Below, one piece after another: positions 6,921 to 15,045 of a stretch of DNA of 46,682 nt (positions are counted from its first letter, which is position 1; each line of letters opens with the position of its first letter). A program made the translations under genes and the position numbers. The notes under the pieces were generated by a model, which had not been told where the DNA came from, ran no database searches, and saw only the letters and a list, made by a program, of their open reading frames with translations. Source of the stretch: Chryseobacterium gleum (GTDB lineage: Bacteria > Bacteroidota > Bacteroidia > UBA10329); the NCBI GenBank assembly GCA_945903645.1, contig CAMDOM010000021.1, positions 1 through 46,682 of the forward strand. Reading direction: 5' to 3'.

Positions 6921-8099
6921 ATGCGAGAAGTAGTGATAGTGAGTGCCGTGCGCACACCGTTGGGAAGTTTTAATGGCAAGCTAAGTGGAATTTCGGCCCC
7001 GCGTTTGGGTGCTATTGCCATAAAAGGTGCAGTGGCAAAAGCGGGTCTAGACCTTGCCTTGGTGCAAGAAGTATATATGGGTTGTGTGTTGCAAGCAGGT
7101 ATGGGTCAAGCTCCTGCACGCCAAGCATCTAAGTTTGCTGGTTTGGGCGATAATGTGCCTGCAACTACTGTAAATAAAGTATGTGCATCAGGTATGAAAG
7201 CCGTGATGCTAGCTGCCCAAAGCATTATGCTAGGCGATAATGATATTGTGGTGGCAGGTGGTATGGAAAACATGAGCCTTGTGCCGCATTACTTGCCCTA
7301 TTCAAGAGTAGGAGTGAAGTATGGCAACATCGTAATGCAAGACGGTTTGGCCTTGGATGGCTTAACGGATGTGTACCACCAATATCCCATGGGCAATGCT
7401 GCCGAGTTGTGCTCCAAGGAATATAACATTACCCGCGAGCAGCAAGATGCCTATGCCACAGAAAGTTATGTGCGCAGCGCGAAGGCTTGGAAAGCAGCAG
7501 CATTCGCCAACGAAATAGTACCAGTAGAGGTGCCACAGCGCAAAGGTGATGCCGTTATTGTAGACACAGATGAAGAGTTTGCCAATGTGCGGTTAGATAA
7601 GTTTGCTGAGTTGCGCCCTGCCTTTACCAAAGACGGCACAGTGACAGCCGCCAATGCATCAACCATGAACGATGGTGCTGCTGCTCTAATACTTATGAGC
7701 AAAGAAAAAGCGCAGGAATTGGGCATCAAGCCATTAGCTACTATCCTATCGTTTGCAGATGCAGCGCAAGCCCCAGAGTGGTTTACAACTACCCCGTCTA
7801 AGGCTATTCCAAAGGCATTGGCCAAAGCAGGACTAACCTCAGAAAGCGTTGATTTGTATGAGATAAACGAAGCGTTTTCGGTGGTGGCAATTGCCAACAA
7901 TCAAATCATGAAACTAGACCCTGCAAAGGTGAATGTGAATGGCGGTGCAGTATCGCTTGGGCATCCACTAGGGTGCAGCGGTGCGCGCATTATCGTTACC
8001 CTTATCCATGCGCTCCATGCCCGCAACCTAAGCACAGGTGCAGCAGGTATCTGCAACGGTGGAGGTGGTGCTAGCGCGTTAGTACTGAAAGTATCGTAA
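6921..8099 (+). CDS. Acetyl-CoA C-acetyltransferase (thiolase II type)
   Basis: A 392-aa cytoplasmic thiolase that condenses or cleaves acetyl-CoA/acetoacetyl-CoA. The nucleophile is C88 in NKVCASGMKA. The NEAFSVV block, H348 in GHPLGCSG and the acid/base C378 in CNGGGGAS are all present, so it should be active. The sequence (start MREVVIVSAVRTPLGSF, GGMENMS, EINEAF) fits the biosynthetic/degradative acetoacetyl-CoA thiolases AtoB/PhaB-pathway type rather than FadA, which is encoded separately at 45281. There is a purine-rich ribosome-binding region (aaaaaaaggaa) upstream. The next gene starts 121 bases later, so cotranscription is possible but not shown. Confidence 0.92.
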   Translation: MREVVIVSAVRTPLGSFNGKLSGISAPRLGAIAIKGAVAKAGLDLALVQEVYMGCVLQAGMGQAPARQASKFAGLGDNVPATTVNKVCASGMKAVMLAAQSIMLGDNDIVVAGGMENMSLVPHYLPYSRVGVKYGNIVMQDGLALDGLTDVYHQYPMGNAAELCSKEYNITREQQDAYATESYVRSAKAWKAAAFANEIVPVEVPQRKGDAVIVDTDEEFANVRLDKFAELRPAFTKDGTVTAANASTMNDGAAALILMSKEKAQELGIKPLATILSFADAAQAPEWFTTTPSKAIPKALAKAGLTSESVDLYEINEAFSVVAIANNQIMKLDPAKVNVNGGAVSLGHPLGCSGARIIVTLIHALHARNLSTGAAGICNGGGGASALVLKVS

Positions 8100-8194
8100 T
8101 TGAAAATTAAGAACCGACAGAAGGGAGCTCATTGCTTTTGCAATAATTAATAATTAAAAATGAAGTCCCAAGGCTTCGAGTCGTCACACATTGG

Positions 8195-8215
8195 TAATTC
8201 ATAATTCGTAATTCA
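8195..8215. repeat. Three tandem 7-bp units (TAATTCR)
   Basis: TAATTCA, TAATTCG and TAATTCA occur head to tail, ending five bases before the GTG start of the NlpC/P60 gene. The AT-rich tandem may sit in its ribosome-binding region. Confidence 0.5.
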
Positions 8216-8220
8216 AAAAA

Positions 8221-9006
8221 GTGGCCGAATACGGTATTTGCAATCTTAGCGTAATCCCTTGCAGGGAAGAGCCTTCTGATAAAAGTCAGATGGTAACTCA
8301 ATTGCTATTTGGCGAATGTTTTCAGGTGCTTTCTAAAAAGGGCAATTGGCGGCATATCGCTAATGGGCTCGATGGCTACAAGAGTTGGATAGATGTGAAG
8401 CAATACACTGAGATATCTGCTTCGGCCTTCGAAACATTTAGTTCCCACATGCCCGTGTGTGCATCCGATTTGGTGCAAATAGTGAAGAACGAAATAACAG
8501 GAGCCATGATACCTGTGCTTGCGGGCAGTTCGTTGCCCAATTACCATCAAGGCCATATTGCCTTTGGAGAAGAGTCGTATGAGTTTGATGGCGAGATAAA
8601 CCATCCAAACGAAGGCAATATTCGGCAGCAGTTAATGGAATTGGCCATGGTGTTTCGCAACGCTCCCTACTTATGGGGTGGGCGTTCGCCCTTTGGTATC
8701 GACTGTTCGGGACTCACCCAAGTGTTGTATAAAATGGTGGGCGTAGCCATTAAGCGTGATGCTTATCAGCAAGCAGAACAGGGCAACACCCTAAGTTTTG
8801 TGGAAGAAGCCAACATTGGCGATCTTGCTTTTTTCGACAATGATGAGGGACACATTATTCATGTAGGCATGATGCTGGGTGGCAATACCATAATTCATGC
8901 ATCGGGAAAGGTACGCATTGATAAACTTGACCATCAGGGCATTTTTAATATAGATACAGGACGCTATTCGCATAAGCTTCGCCTCATTCGCAGGATAATA
9001 GATTAG
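8221..9006 (+). CDS. SH3-domain NlpC/P60 family peptidase
   Basis: 261 aa starting from GTG; the start is supported because the family's N-terminal block (EYGICNLSVIPCREEPSDKSQMV) begins immediately. Residues about 1-75 form an SH3b-like module with the LLFGE...W.HI..GYKSWID pattern. A linker follows, then an NlpC/P60 domain (about 125-261) with catalytic C162 in FGIDCSGL, H214 in HIIHVGMML and third-position H226 in IIHASG. Such enzymes cut gamma-D-Glu-diaminopimelate or related peptide bonds in cell-wall peptides. No signal peptide is visible, which suggests cytoplasmic muropeptide recycling rather than wall remodelling, as in YkfC-like enzymes. The 234-base gap after it separates it from the moxR-bat operon. 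Confidence 0.88.
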   Translation: MAEYGICNLSVIPCREEPSDKSQMVTQLLFGECFQVLSKKGNWRHIANGLDGYKSWIDVKQYTEISASAFETFSSHMPVCASDLVQIVKNEITGAMIPVLAGSSLPNYHQGHIAFGEESYEFDGEINHPNEGNIRQQLMELAMVFRNAPYLWGGRSPFGIDCSGLTQVLYKMVGVAIKRDAYQQAEQGNTLSFVEEANIGDLAFFDNDEGHIIHVGMMLGGNTIIHASGKVRIDKLDHQGIFNIDTGRYSHKLRLIRRIID

Positions 9007-9190
9007 AAGAAGTTTCTAGGCAAAGGGTAGAGAAAACCGTGAGCTCGCAGTGGTGTGTTTTTATTCTTTTCAGAATTTGATTGTTTGGGGGCAAACATGC
9101 CTCTTTTGCTTCAAATTTCTTTACTAGCCATCATCTATTTTGGGTCAAGTTTGCTTAACAGATTTTAACAATTGCGCTGTATTGCCCTTG

Positions 9191-9220
9191 TTGCTGTTTA
9201 CTTCCACCGAATTAACTTCG
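9191..9220 (+). promoter_or_regulatory. Candidate promoter of the moxR-bat operon
   Basis: TTG at 9191-9193 is followed after a 19-base spacer by TAACTTCG (9213-9220). This is the Bacteroidetes -33/-7 spacing with one mismatch in the -7 box. The moxR ATG is 20 bases further on. Confidence 0.5.
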
Positions 9221-9240
9221 CGACCCGAAAACAACATATC

Positions 9241-10227
9241 ATGACAGACATCAAACAGATTAATGAGATGATCGAACGCGAAAGTTCGTTCGTACAATTG
9301 CTTTCTATGGAAATGGAAAAGGTGATTGTGGGTCAGCATCACATGGTAGATAGCCTGCTGATTGGCCTGCTTTCAAAGGGGCACATTTTGCTTGAAGGTG
9401 TACCTGGATTGGCAAAAACACTTGCCATAAATACCCTTGCATCGTGCATCAATGCGGGTTTTAGTCGCATTCAGTTTACTCCAGATTTGTTGCCTGCCGA
9501 CTTGGTAGGTACCATGATTTACAATCAAAAAACGGGTGACTTTGTAGTGCGCAAGGGTCCATTGTTTTCTAACTTCATTTTGGCGGACGAGATTAATCGC
9601 GCCCCGGCCAAAGTGCAAAGTGCTTTGCTCGAAGCCATGCAAGAGAAACAAGTGACCATTGGCGATACCACGTTTAAGTTGGACGAACCTTTCTTGGTAA
9701 TGGCCACCCAAAACCCAGTGGAGCAGGAGGGAACCTACCCGCTTCCAGAAGCGCAAGTAGACCGTTTTATGCTTAAAGTGGTTATCTCCTATCCTAAGAA
9801 GGAAGAGGAAACCAAGATTATTCGTCAAAACTTGGGCGGCACTTTCCCTACGGCCAATGCCATTATGTCTCCTGCCGATATTGTTCGTGCCCGCGAGGTG
9901 GTGCAGCAAGTGTATATGGATGAGAAAATTGAGAAGTATATCGTTGACATTGTATTCGCAAGCCGCTATCCTGCCGAGAATGGCTTAACCAAGTTGAAAG
10001 ATCTCATCAGTTTTGGAGGTTCACCTCGTGCAAGTATCAGCTTGGCAAAAGCAGCAAAAGCCTATGCTTTTATTAAGCGAAGAGGTTATGTGATTCCAGA
10101 AGATGTAAGGGCGGTGTGCAACGATGTGTTGCGCCATCGCATTGGCCTTACCTACGAGGCCGAAGCGGAAAACATTACCACGGAGGAAATTATAGCCGAT
10201 ATTCTGAATACGGTAGAAGTGCCTTAA
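9241..10227 (+). CDS. MoxR family AAA+ ATPase
   Basis: A 328-aa AAA+ ATPase expected to act as a chaperone for the VWA-domain proteins encoded next to it. Walker A is GVPGLAKT, Walker B is ILADEINRAP (with the AAA_3-type 'NRAPAKVQSALLEAMQE'), and sensor 1 is ATQNPVEQEGTYPLPEAQ, all typical of MoxR. A C-terminal lid domain follows (SPRASISLAKAAKAYA). The open frame extends upstream to a TTG at 9172, but the ATG at 9241 gives the usual N-terminus (MTDIKQINEMIE) and lies correctly behind a candidate promoter. It is the first gene of the bat cluster, with 62 bases holding a perfect palindrome before DUF58. Confidence 0.95.
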   Translation: MTDIKQINEMIERESSFVQLLSMEMEKVIVGQHHMVDSLLIGLLSKGHILLEGVPGLAKTLAINTLASCINAGFSRIQFTPDLLPADLVGTMIYNQKTGDFVVRKGPLFSNFILADEINRAPAKVQSALLEAMQEKQVTIGDTTFKLDEPFLVMATQNPVEQEGTYPLPEAQVDRFMLKVVISYPKKEEETKIIRQNLGGTFPTANAIMSPADIVRAREVVQQVYMDEKIEKYIVDIVFASRYPAENGLTKLKDLISFGGSPRASISLAKAAKAYAFIKRRGYVIPEDVRAVCNDVLRHRIGLTYEAEAENITTEEIIADILNTVEVP

Positions 10228-10232
10228 TCAGT

Positions 10233-10259
10233 TTTGTCAACTTTTCAAAAGTTGACAAA
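10233..10259. promoter_or_regulatory. 27-bp perfect palindrome between moxR and DUF58
   Basis: Two 13-base arms (TTTGTCAACTTTT at 10233-10245 and its exact complement at 10247-10259) meet around a single C. The element fills much of the 62-base gap between two genes of one operon. It could be a protein-binding site or an mRNA stem-loop that changes the stoichiometry of the ATPase and its partner. No U-run follows, so it is not a standard terminator. Confidence 0.55.
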
Positions 10260-10289
10260 GCTTGCCGTCTTCCATCGTCCCATCTTAAT

Positions 10290-11159
10290 ATGGAAACCAC
10301 CGAACTCCTTAAGAAAGTCCGCAAGATTGAGATAAAGACCCGAGGTCTGAGCAATCAGATTTTCTCAGGTCAGTATCATTCTGCGTTTAAAGGCCGAGGA
10401 ATGGCTTTTTCGGAGGTGCGCGAATACCAAATGGGCGATGATGTGCGTAGCATCGATTGGAACGTTACGGCTCGCACGGGCAATCCATTCGTTAAAGTGT
10501 TTGAAGAAGAACGCGAACTCACCGTGATGATGTTGGTGGATGTGAGTGGTTCGGGCGATTTTGGTTCACGCCAAATGATGAAACGCCAAATGATGACCGA
10601 AATATGCGCGGTTATTTCATTTAGCGCATTGCAGAACAACGACAAAGTGGGCGTTATCTTTTTTAGCGATAAAATTGAGAAGTTTATTCCTCCTAAAAAA
10701 GGCAAAAGCCATACGCTTCGCATCATTCGCGAATTGATTGACTTTACACCCGAAAGCAAAGGAACCGATGTTGGAGGAGCATTGCGCTACCTAACCAATG
10801 CCGTGAAGAAACGTAGTATTGCCTTTTTGCTTTCCGATTTTATGGACAAAGGCTACAATGATGCCTTAAAAATTTCGAGCCGAAAACACGACATGGTTGC
10901 CATTCGCATACACGACCAGTTGGAAGGTGAGATACCAAACGTTGGTTTGTTGCCGTTGACGGATGCCGAAACCAATGAACTTGTTTGGGTGAATACCTCC
11001 GACCCAAAAGTGCGCACGCGCCTAAAAGCAGAAGCATTGCGGATGGAAGCAGAAATGAAAGATGTTTTTAGAAAGAGTGGTGTAGATATGGCTGAGGTGC
11101 GAACCGATGGAAGCTACGTAATACCGTTGATGAACCTTTTTAAAAGACGCGGAAAATGA
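10290..11159 (+). CDS. DUF58 domain protein of the Bat cluster
   Basis: 289 aa from the ATG at 10290; the frame stays open further upstream inside moxR, but METTELLKKVRKIEIKTRG is the usual start of this family. The DUF58 signature REYQMGDDVRSIDWNVTARTG is followed by a von Willebrand-like segment with a D-V-S-G-S metal-site motif. There is no transmembrane segment, so it is probably a cytoplasmic or peripheral partner. In bat and related operons, a DUF58 protein always follows moxR and is thought to be a MoxR client. The stop codon overlaps the next start by four bases (ATGA), which indicates translational coupling. Confidence 0.93.
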   Translation: METTELLKKVRKIEIKTRGLSNQIFSGQYHSAFKGRGMAFSEVREYQMGDDVRSIDWNVTARTGNPFVKVFEEERELTVMMLVDVSGSGDFGSRQMMKRQMMTEICAVISFSALQNNDKVGVIFFSDKIEKFIPPKKGKSHTLRIIRELIDFTPESKGTDVGGALRYLTNAVKKRSIAFLLSDFMDKGYNDALKISSRKHDMVAIRIHDQLEGEIPNVGLLPLTDAETNELVWVNTSDPKVRTRLKAEALRMEAEMKDVFRKSGVDMAEVRTDGSYVIPLMNLFKRRGK

Positions 11160-12109
11160 TGCGAATTCATTCGCTAATTATTGGGTTGGTAGTGTTGTTT
11201 TCTGTTCACGTGGCACAGGGGCAATCCATTCGCGCTACTGTCGATAGCACGCAACTTTTAATTGGCGACCAATTTCACCTGGATGTTTGGGCCGATATGC
11301 CTGCTGGCACTACTGTAGCATGGCCGCTTTTTGCAGATACCTTAACCTCAACCATCGAAATATTAGAAGCGTCAGTGCAAGACACTGTTCGCAAGGAAAA
11401 TGGCGACTTTACCGTGCATCAGCGCTTGGTGCTCACCAGTTTTGATACAGGTTTTATGGTGGTGCCTTCGCTGTCATTTTTGTTCAATAACGATAGTGCG
11501 CAACTCGCCTTTTCCGATTCATTCCTTGTTTTAGTCACTGAGTTTCCGGTGGATATGGACAAGGAAATTATGGACATCAAAGGTCCAATGGATGTGCCAG
11601 TAGATTGGAAGAAATACATCATTTATGGGCTCATTGCCTTGGTGATTATTGGATTGCTTATCGTAGTATTCCTCTACTGGAAAAAACACCGCAAGCCCAA
11701 AGCTGCACCTTCCGCACGTCCAATTCCTACACGTCCAGCACACGAAATAGCCTTAGAGAAACTGGAAACACTTCGGTTGAAAAAGTTGTGGCAAAACGAC
11801 CGTTCCAAGGAGTATTACATCGAATTGTCAGACGTGGTGCGCGAATACATTGAGTTTAGATATGGCATTATGGCTTTAGAACTCACTACGGACGAAACCG
11901 TTCGCGCGCTGCAGTTGAAAGGTGCGGATGTCGAATTGATAAAGTCCTTAAAAGGCATGATGAAGCTTGCCGACCTTGCCAAGTTTGCTAAATACAGACC
12001 AATGGCCGATGAGAACGATAGGAGCTTTGATATTGCCAAAGAGTTTATAACCAAAACTATAGTGGTAGAAAAACCTACTGAACCTGCCACACCAAAAGGG
12101 GAAAGCTAG
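11156..12109 (+). CDS. Membrane-anchored BatD-like protein of the Bat cluster
   Basis: 317 aa. A signal peptide (to about residue 22) is followed by a beta-rich extracytoplasmic part similar in plan to the first domain of BatD. One transmembrane segment lies at about 153-175 (IIYGLIALVIIGLLIVVFLYW), then a basic linker and a cytoplasmic helical domain (SDVVREYIEFRYGI, LTTDETVRAL, LADLAKFAKYRP). The same arrangement appears at the C-terminus of BatD at 15046, so the two look like short and long paralogues. It overlaps DUF58 by four bases and ends directly against the batA start. The role is unknown; it may be a scaffold for the VWA proteins. Confidence 0.8.
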   Translation: MMRIHSLIIGLVVLFSVHVAQGQSIRATVDSTQLLIGDQFHLDVWADMPAGTTVAWPLFADTLTSTIEILEASVQDTVRKENGDFTVHQRLVLTSFDTGFMVVPSLSFLFNNDSAQLAFSDSFLVLVTEFPVDMDKEIMDIKGPMDVPVDWKKYIIYGLIALVIIGLLIVVFLYWKKHRKPKAAPSARPIPTRPAHEIALEKLETLRLKKLWQNDRSKEYYIELSDVVREYIEFRYGIMALELTTDETVRALQLKGADVELIKSLKGMMKLADLAKFAKYRPMADENDRSFDIAKEFITKTIVVEKPTEPATPKGES

Positions 12110-13117
12110 ATGTTCAACTTTTCTGACATAGCATTCAAGAATCTCGATCTGCTTTGGCTGCTATTGGTGTTGCCATTGGTGGTGGCGCATCATGTTTTTC
12201 TGCATCGCAAAAACATGCCGCAGTTGCGCTATTCCAGTTTGGCTGGGGTGAAGCAAGCAGCATCTCCGCGCACAGCTTATTTCACCCACATTCCAGTGGT
12301 GTTGCGCACCTTGGCAATTGCATTGCTAATTGTGGCAATAGCTCGTCCGCAAAGCAGCAGCAGTTGGCAAGATGTGACCACCGAAGGCATTGACATTGTA
12401 CTTTGTCTCGATATTTCGGGCTCAATGTTGGCCGAAGATTTCAAGCCAAATCGGTTGGAAGCGTCCAAGAAAGTGGCCATGAATTTTATGAAAGGCCGCC
12501 CAAACGACAGGGTAGGACTGGTCATTTTTTCTGCCGAAAGTTTCACGCAGTGTCCGCTTACCACCGACCACAGCATTTTGCTCAATCTATTTCAAGACGT
12601 GAAAACTGGAATGCTTGAAGATGGCACTGCCATTGGACTTGGTTTGGCAACCTCAGTGCAGCGTTTAAAGGATAGCGAAGCCGTGAGTAAAGTCGTGATT
12701 TTGCTAACCGATGGAGATAACAATTCAGGTTCCATTGCGCCAATTACCGCAGCCGAAATAGCTAAAGAGTTTGGAGTTCGGGTTTATACCATTGGAGTGG
12801 GAACGCGCGGTTCAGCGCCATTTCCATTTACTGATCCATTTGGCCGAACAGTATACCAAGATGTGGAGGTTCGCATCAATGAAGCCTTATTGAAAGAAAT
12901 GGCCGAAATGACTGATGGCAAGTATTTCAGGGCTACCGACAACGATGCTTTGGAGGCGGTGTATGCCGAAATAGACCAAATGGAACGCTCCAAAATTGAC
13001 GTGACAGAATACAGAAAACGGAAGGAAGAGTTTATGCCTTTTGCTCTGTTGGCCTTGTTACTTGTGCTGGCAGAAGTTTTAGTTCGTCAAACCTTTCTTC
13101 GAAGTGTAATTAGTTAA
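12110..13117 (+). CDS. batA: BatA, VWA-domain aerotolerance protein
   Basis: A 335-aa membrane protein. Two N-terminal hydrophobic segments (about 10-27 and 58-76) precede a von Willebrand A domain with a complete metal site: D-I-S-G-S (LCLDISGSMLAEDF), the T of EDGTAIG, and the D of LLTDGDNNSG. A C-terminal segment (FALLALLLVLAEVLV) is a further membrane helix. In Bacteroides, Bat proteins were linked to oxygen tolerance; in Leptospira and Francisella relatives, to envelope stress. The VWA domain presumably binds a protein partner through a divalent metal and is remodelled by MoxR. The start abuts the preceding stop codon. Confidence 0.93.
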   Translation: MFNFSDIAFKNLDLLWLLLVLPLVVAHHVFLHRKNMPQLRYSSLAGVKQAASPRTAYFTHIPVVLRTLAIALLIVAIARPQSSSSWQDVTTEGIDIVLCLDISGSMLAEDFKPNRLEASKKVAMNFMKGRPNDRVGLVIFSAESFTQCPLTTDHSILLNLFQDVKTGMLEDGTAIGLGLATSVQRLKDSEAVSKVVILLTDGDNNSGSIAPITAAEIAKEFGVRVYTIGVGTRGSAPFPFTDPFGRTVYQDVEVRINEALLKEMAEMTDGKYFRATDNDALEAVYAEIDQMERSKIDVTEYRKRKEEFMPFALLALLLVLAEVLVRQTFLRSVIS

Positions 13118-13178
13118 GGGTTAATCACACATGAGAGCATTTCATCAGTCATCAATCATCCATCAATACTAACAGAAG

Positions 13179-14210
13179 TTGTTTCGTTTCGCTCACGATA
13201 TCGTCCTATATGCTTTGGCTTTGGTGCCATTGATGTCAGTCGTGTTTTGGCTTAACGCTCGCTGGCGCAAAAAAGCCTTAGCGCAATTGGGCGATGGAGC
13301 AATAGTTGCAGCCCTAATGCCGTTGTATTCGCCAGCGCGCAGAAGATGGAAACTCGCTTTGCAAGCCATATCTGTTGGGTTTATAGTGCTCGGAATAGCC
13401 AATCCACAAGTTGGTTCGAAATATGAAGAAGTGAAGCGTAAGGGCTTCGAGATGATGATTTGCCTTGACGTATCGAACAGCATGTTGGCAGAAGATTTGC
13501 AGCCCAACAGGCTGGAACGTGCCAAGCAAGCTATTTCTACTATGGTAGACCGCTTGAAGAATGATAAGATAGGAATAGTGGTTTTTGCTGGCGATGCCTA
13601 CATCCAACTTCCTCTAACTGTTGATCACAGCGCAGCTAAACTCTTCTTACGCTCCATCAATACCGAAATGATTGCCACGCAGGGCACAGCTATTGGTAAG
13701 GCCATTAATTTGGCAACGGCATCCTTTAGCCCCGACACCAAAAGCAGCAAGAACATTGTCATTATTTCGGATGGAGAGGGCCATGAAGATGATCCGTTGG
13801 CTGCAGCAGAAGAGGCAGCCAAGCTTGGAATATCCGTGCATACTATTGGTATTGGCTCTATGGACGGAACACCAATTCCTGTTTACAATAGAGGCCAAAT
13901 GATGGGGTATCGCAAGGACAACCAAGGCAATACGGTAGTTACAAAATTAGATGAGGTCACGTTGCAAAAAGTAGCAGCTACTGGCAATGGAACTTATGCC
14001 CGCGCCAACAATAGCAGAACAGGACTCAACGAATTGATGGACAATTTGGAAGGGATGAAACGGGAAGAGTTTGGAAGTAAAATGTTTACGAGTTACGAAG
14101 ACCGTTTTCAGTACTTTCTCGGCATAGCATTGGCATTGTTGATTCTTGAATTTTTACTTCCGTCTCGAAAAAGAAGACTTTTTACTGATTTCAGTTTATT
14201 CAAAAAATGA
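13179..14210 (+). CDS. batB: BatB, VWA-domain aerotolerance protein
   Basis: 343 aa with the same plan as BatA: N-terminal hydrophobic helices, a VWA domain with MIDAS motif D-V-S-N-S (MMICLDVSNSMLAED), T of TQGTAIG and D of IISDGEGHED, and a C-terminal membrane helix (FLGIALALLILEFLL). The start is TTG at 13179, chosen because MFRFAHDIVLYALALVPL is the usual BatB N-terminus; a cagaag ribosome-binding stretch precedes it. A weak start in mid-operon could lower BatB relative to BatA. It overlaps batC by four bases. Confidence 0.92.
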   Translation: MFRFAHDIVLYALALVPLMSVVFWLNARWRKKALAQLGDGAIVAALMPLYSPARRRWKLALQAISVGFIVLGIANPQVGSKYEEVKRKGFEMMICLDVSNSMLAEDLQPNRLERAKQAISTMVDRLKNDKIGIVVFAGDAYIQLPLTVDHSAAKLFLRSINTEMIATQGTAIGKAINLATASFSPDTKSSKNIVIISDGEGHEDDPLAAAEEAAKLGISVHTIGIGSMDGTPIPVYNRGQMMGYRKDNQGNTVVTKLDEVTLQKVAATGNGTYARANNSRTGLNELMDNLEGMKREEFGSKMFTSYEDRFQYFLGIALALLILEFLLPSRKRRLFTDFSLFKK

Positions 14211-14965
14211 GCTACTCAAAGGGAATCATAAAATATGCGTGGCTGCATGCCTTTGGGTTGATGCTCATTGGCTTGGCGGCATTTGGTCAGAAAGGCAATG
14301 GCCTAATCACTGAAGGCAACAAATTGTACGAGAAAGGTGAATTTGGCGAAGCAGAAGTGCGCTATCGCAAGGCCGAAACGGAGAAAGGCGATGCATTTGT
14401 TTCGAAGTTCAATTTAGGTGATGCACTTTTTAAACAACAGCGCTATGAAGAGGCCGCTGCAGCTTTTCAGCAGCTACCTAGCACCACAGAGAATAAAGAG
14501 CAAAAGGCTGCAGCATACCACAATTTGGGCAATTCGTATTTGAAAATGAAGAAGTATGAGGAAAGCGTGGATGCCTATAAACAAGCGCTGCGAAACTCAC
14601 CAAAAGACGAAGACACCAAGTACAATTTGAGCTATGCACGCAGAATGATTCAAAAGCAGGAAGAGCAGAAAAAGCAAGATCAGAACAAAGACGAAAAGAA
14701 CAAAGACGAAAAGAAAGAAGAGCAGCAACAGCAGAAGAAAGACGACCAAAAGAAGGGAGATGAAAAGAAAGATCAACAGCAACCTCAAGATCAAAAGAAT
14801 CAGGAGAAAGGCGAAGAACAAAAACAGCCCAAACCGAACGAAATATCGCGCAAGGACGCAGAGCGCATGCTAGATGCAATTAATCAAGACGAACAGGATA
14901 TTCGGCAACGCTTGGAGAAACAGAAGCAAAAAGTACCAAAAGGCAATGTGGAAAAGGATTGGTAA
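14207..14965 (+). CDS. batC: BatC, TPR protein with charged tail
   Basis: 252 aa. A hydrophobic N-terminal segment (about 9-26) acts as a signal or anchor. TPR repeats (about 30-145; pattern AAAYHNLGNSYLKMKKYEESVDAYKQALRNSPKDEDTKYNLSYA) are followed by a long Lys/Glu/Gln/Asp-rich tail (about 150-215) and a short conserved end (ISRKDAERMLDAINQDEQDIRQRLEKQK). TPRs would dock partner proteins in the periplasm; the tail is likely a flexible helix. The family is known to bind BatB. Translationally coupled to batB. Confidence 0.92.
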   Translation: MSYSKGIIKYAWLHAFGLMLIGLAAFGQKGNGLITEGNKLYEKGEFGEAEVRYRKAETEKGDAFVSKFNLGDALFKQQRYEEAAAAFQQLPSTTENKEQKAAAYHNLGNSYLKMKKYEESVDAYKQALRNSPKDEDTKYNLSYARRMIQKQEEQKKQDQNKDEKNKDEKKEEQQQQKKDDQKKGDEKKDQQQPQDQKNQEKGEEQKQPKPNEISRKDAERMLDAINQDEQDIRQRLEKQKQKVPKGNVEKDW

Positions 14966-15045
14966 GAGCTGTTAGCCAAGTTGACAAAAACAATAAAAAT
15001 AGTTGGTGTAAATGACGAGGATTGATTGAAGTTTGTGAAGTGAAA

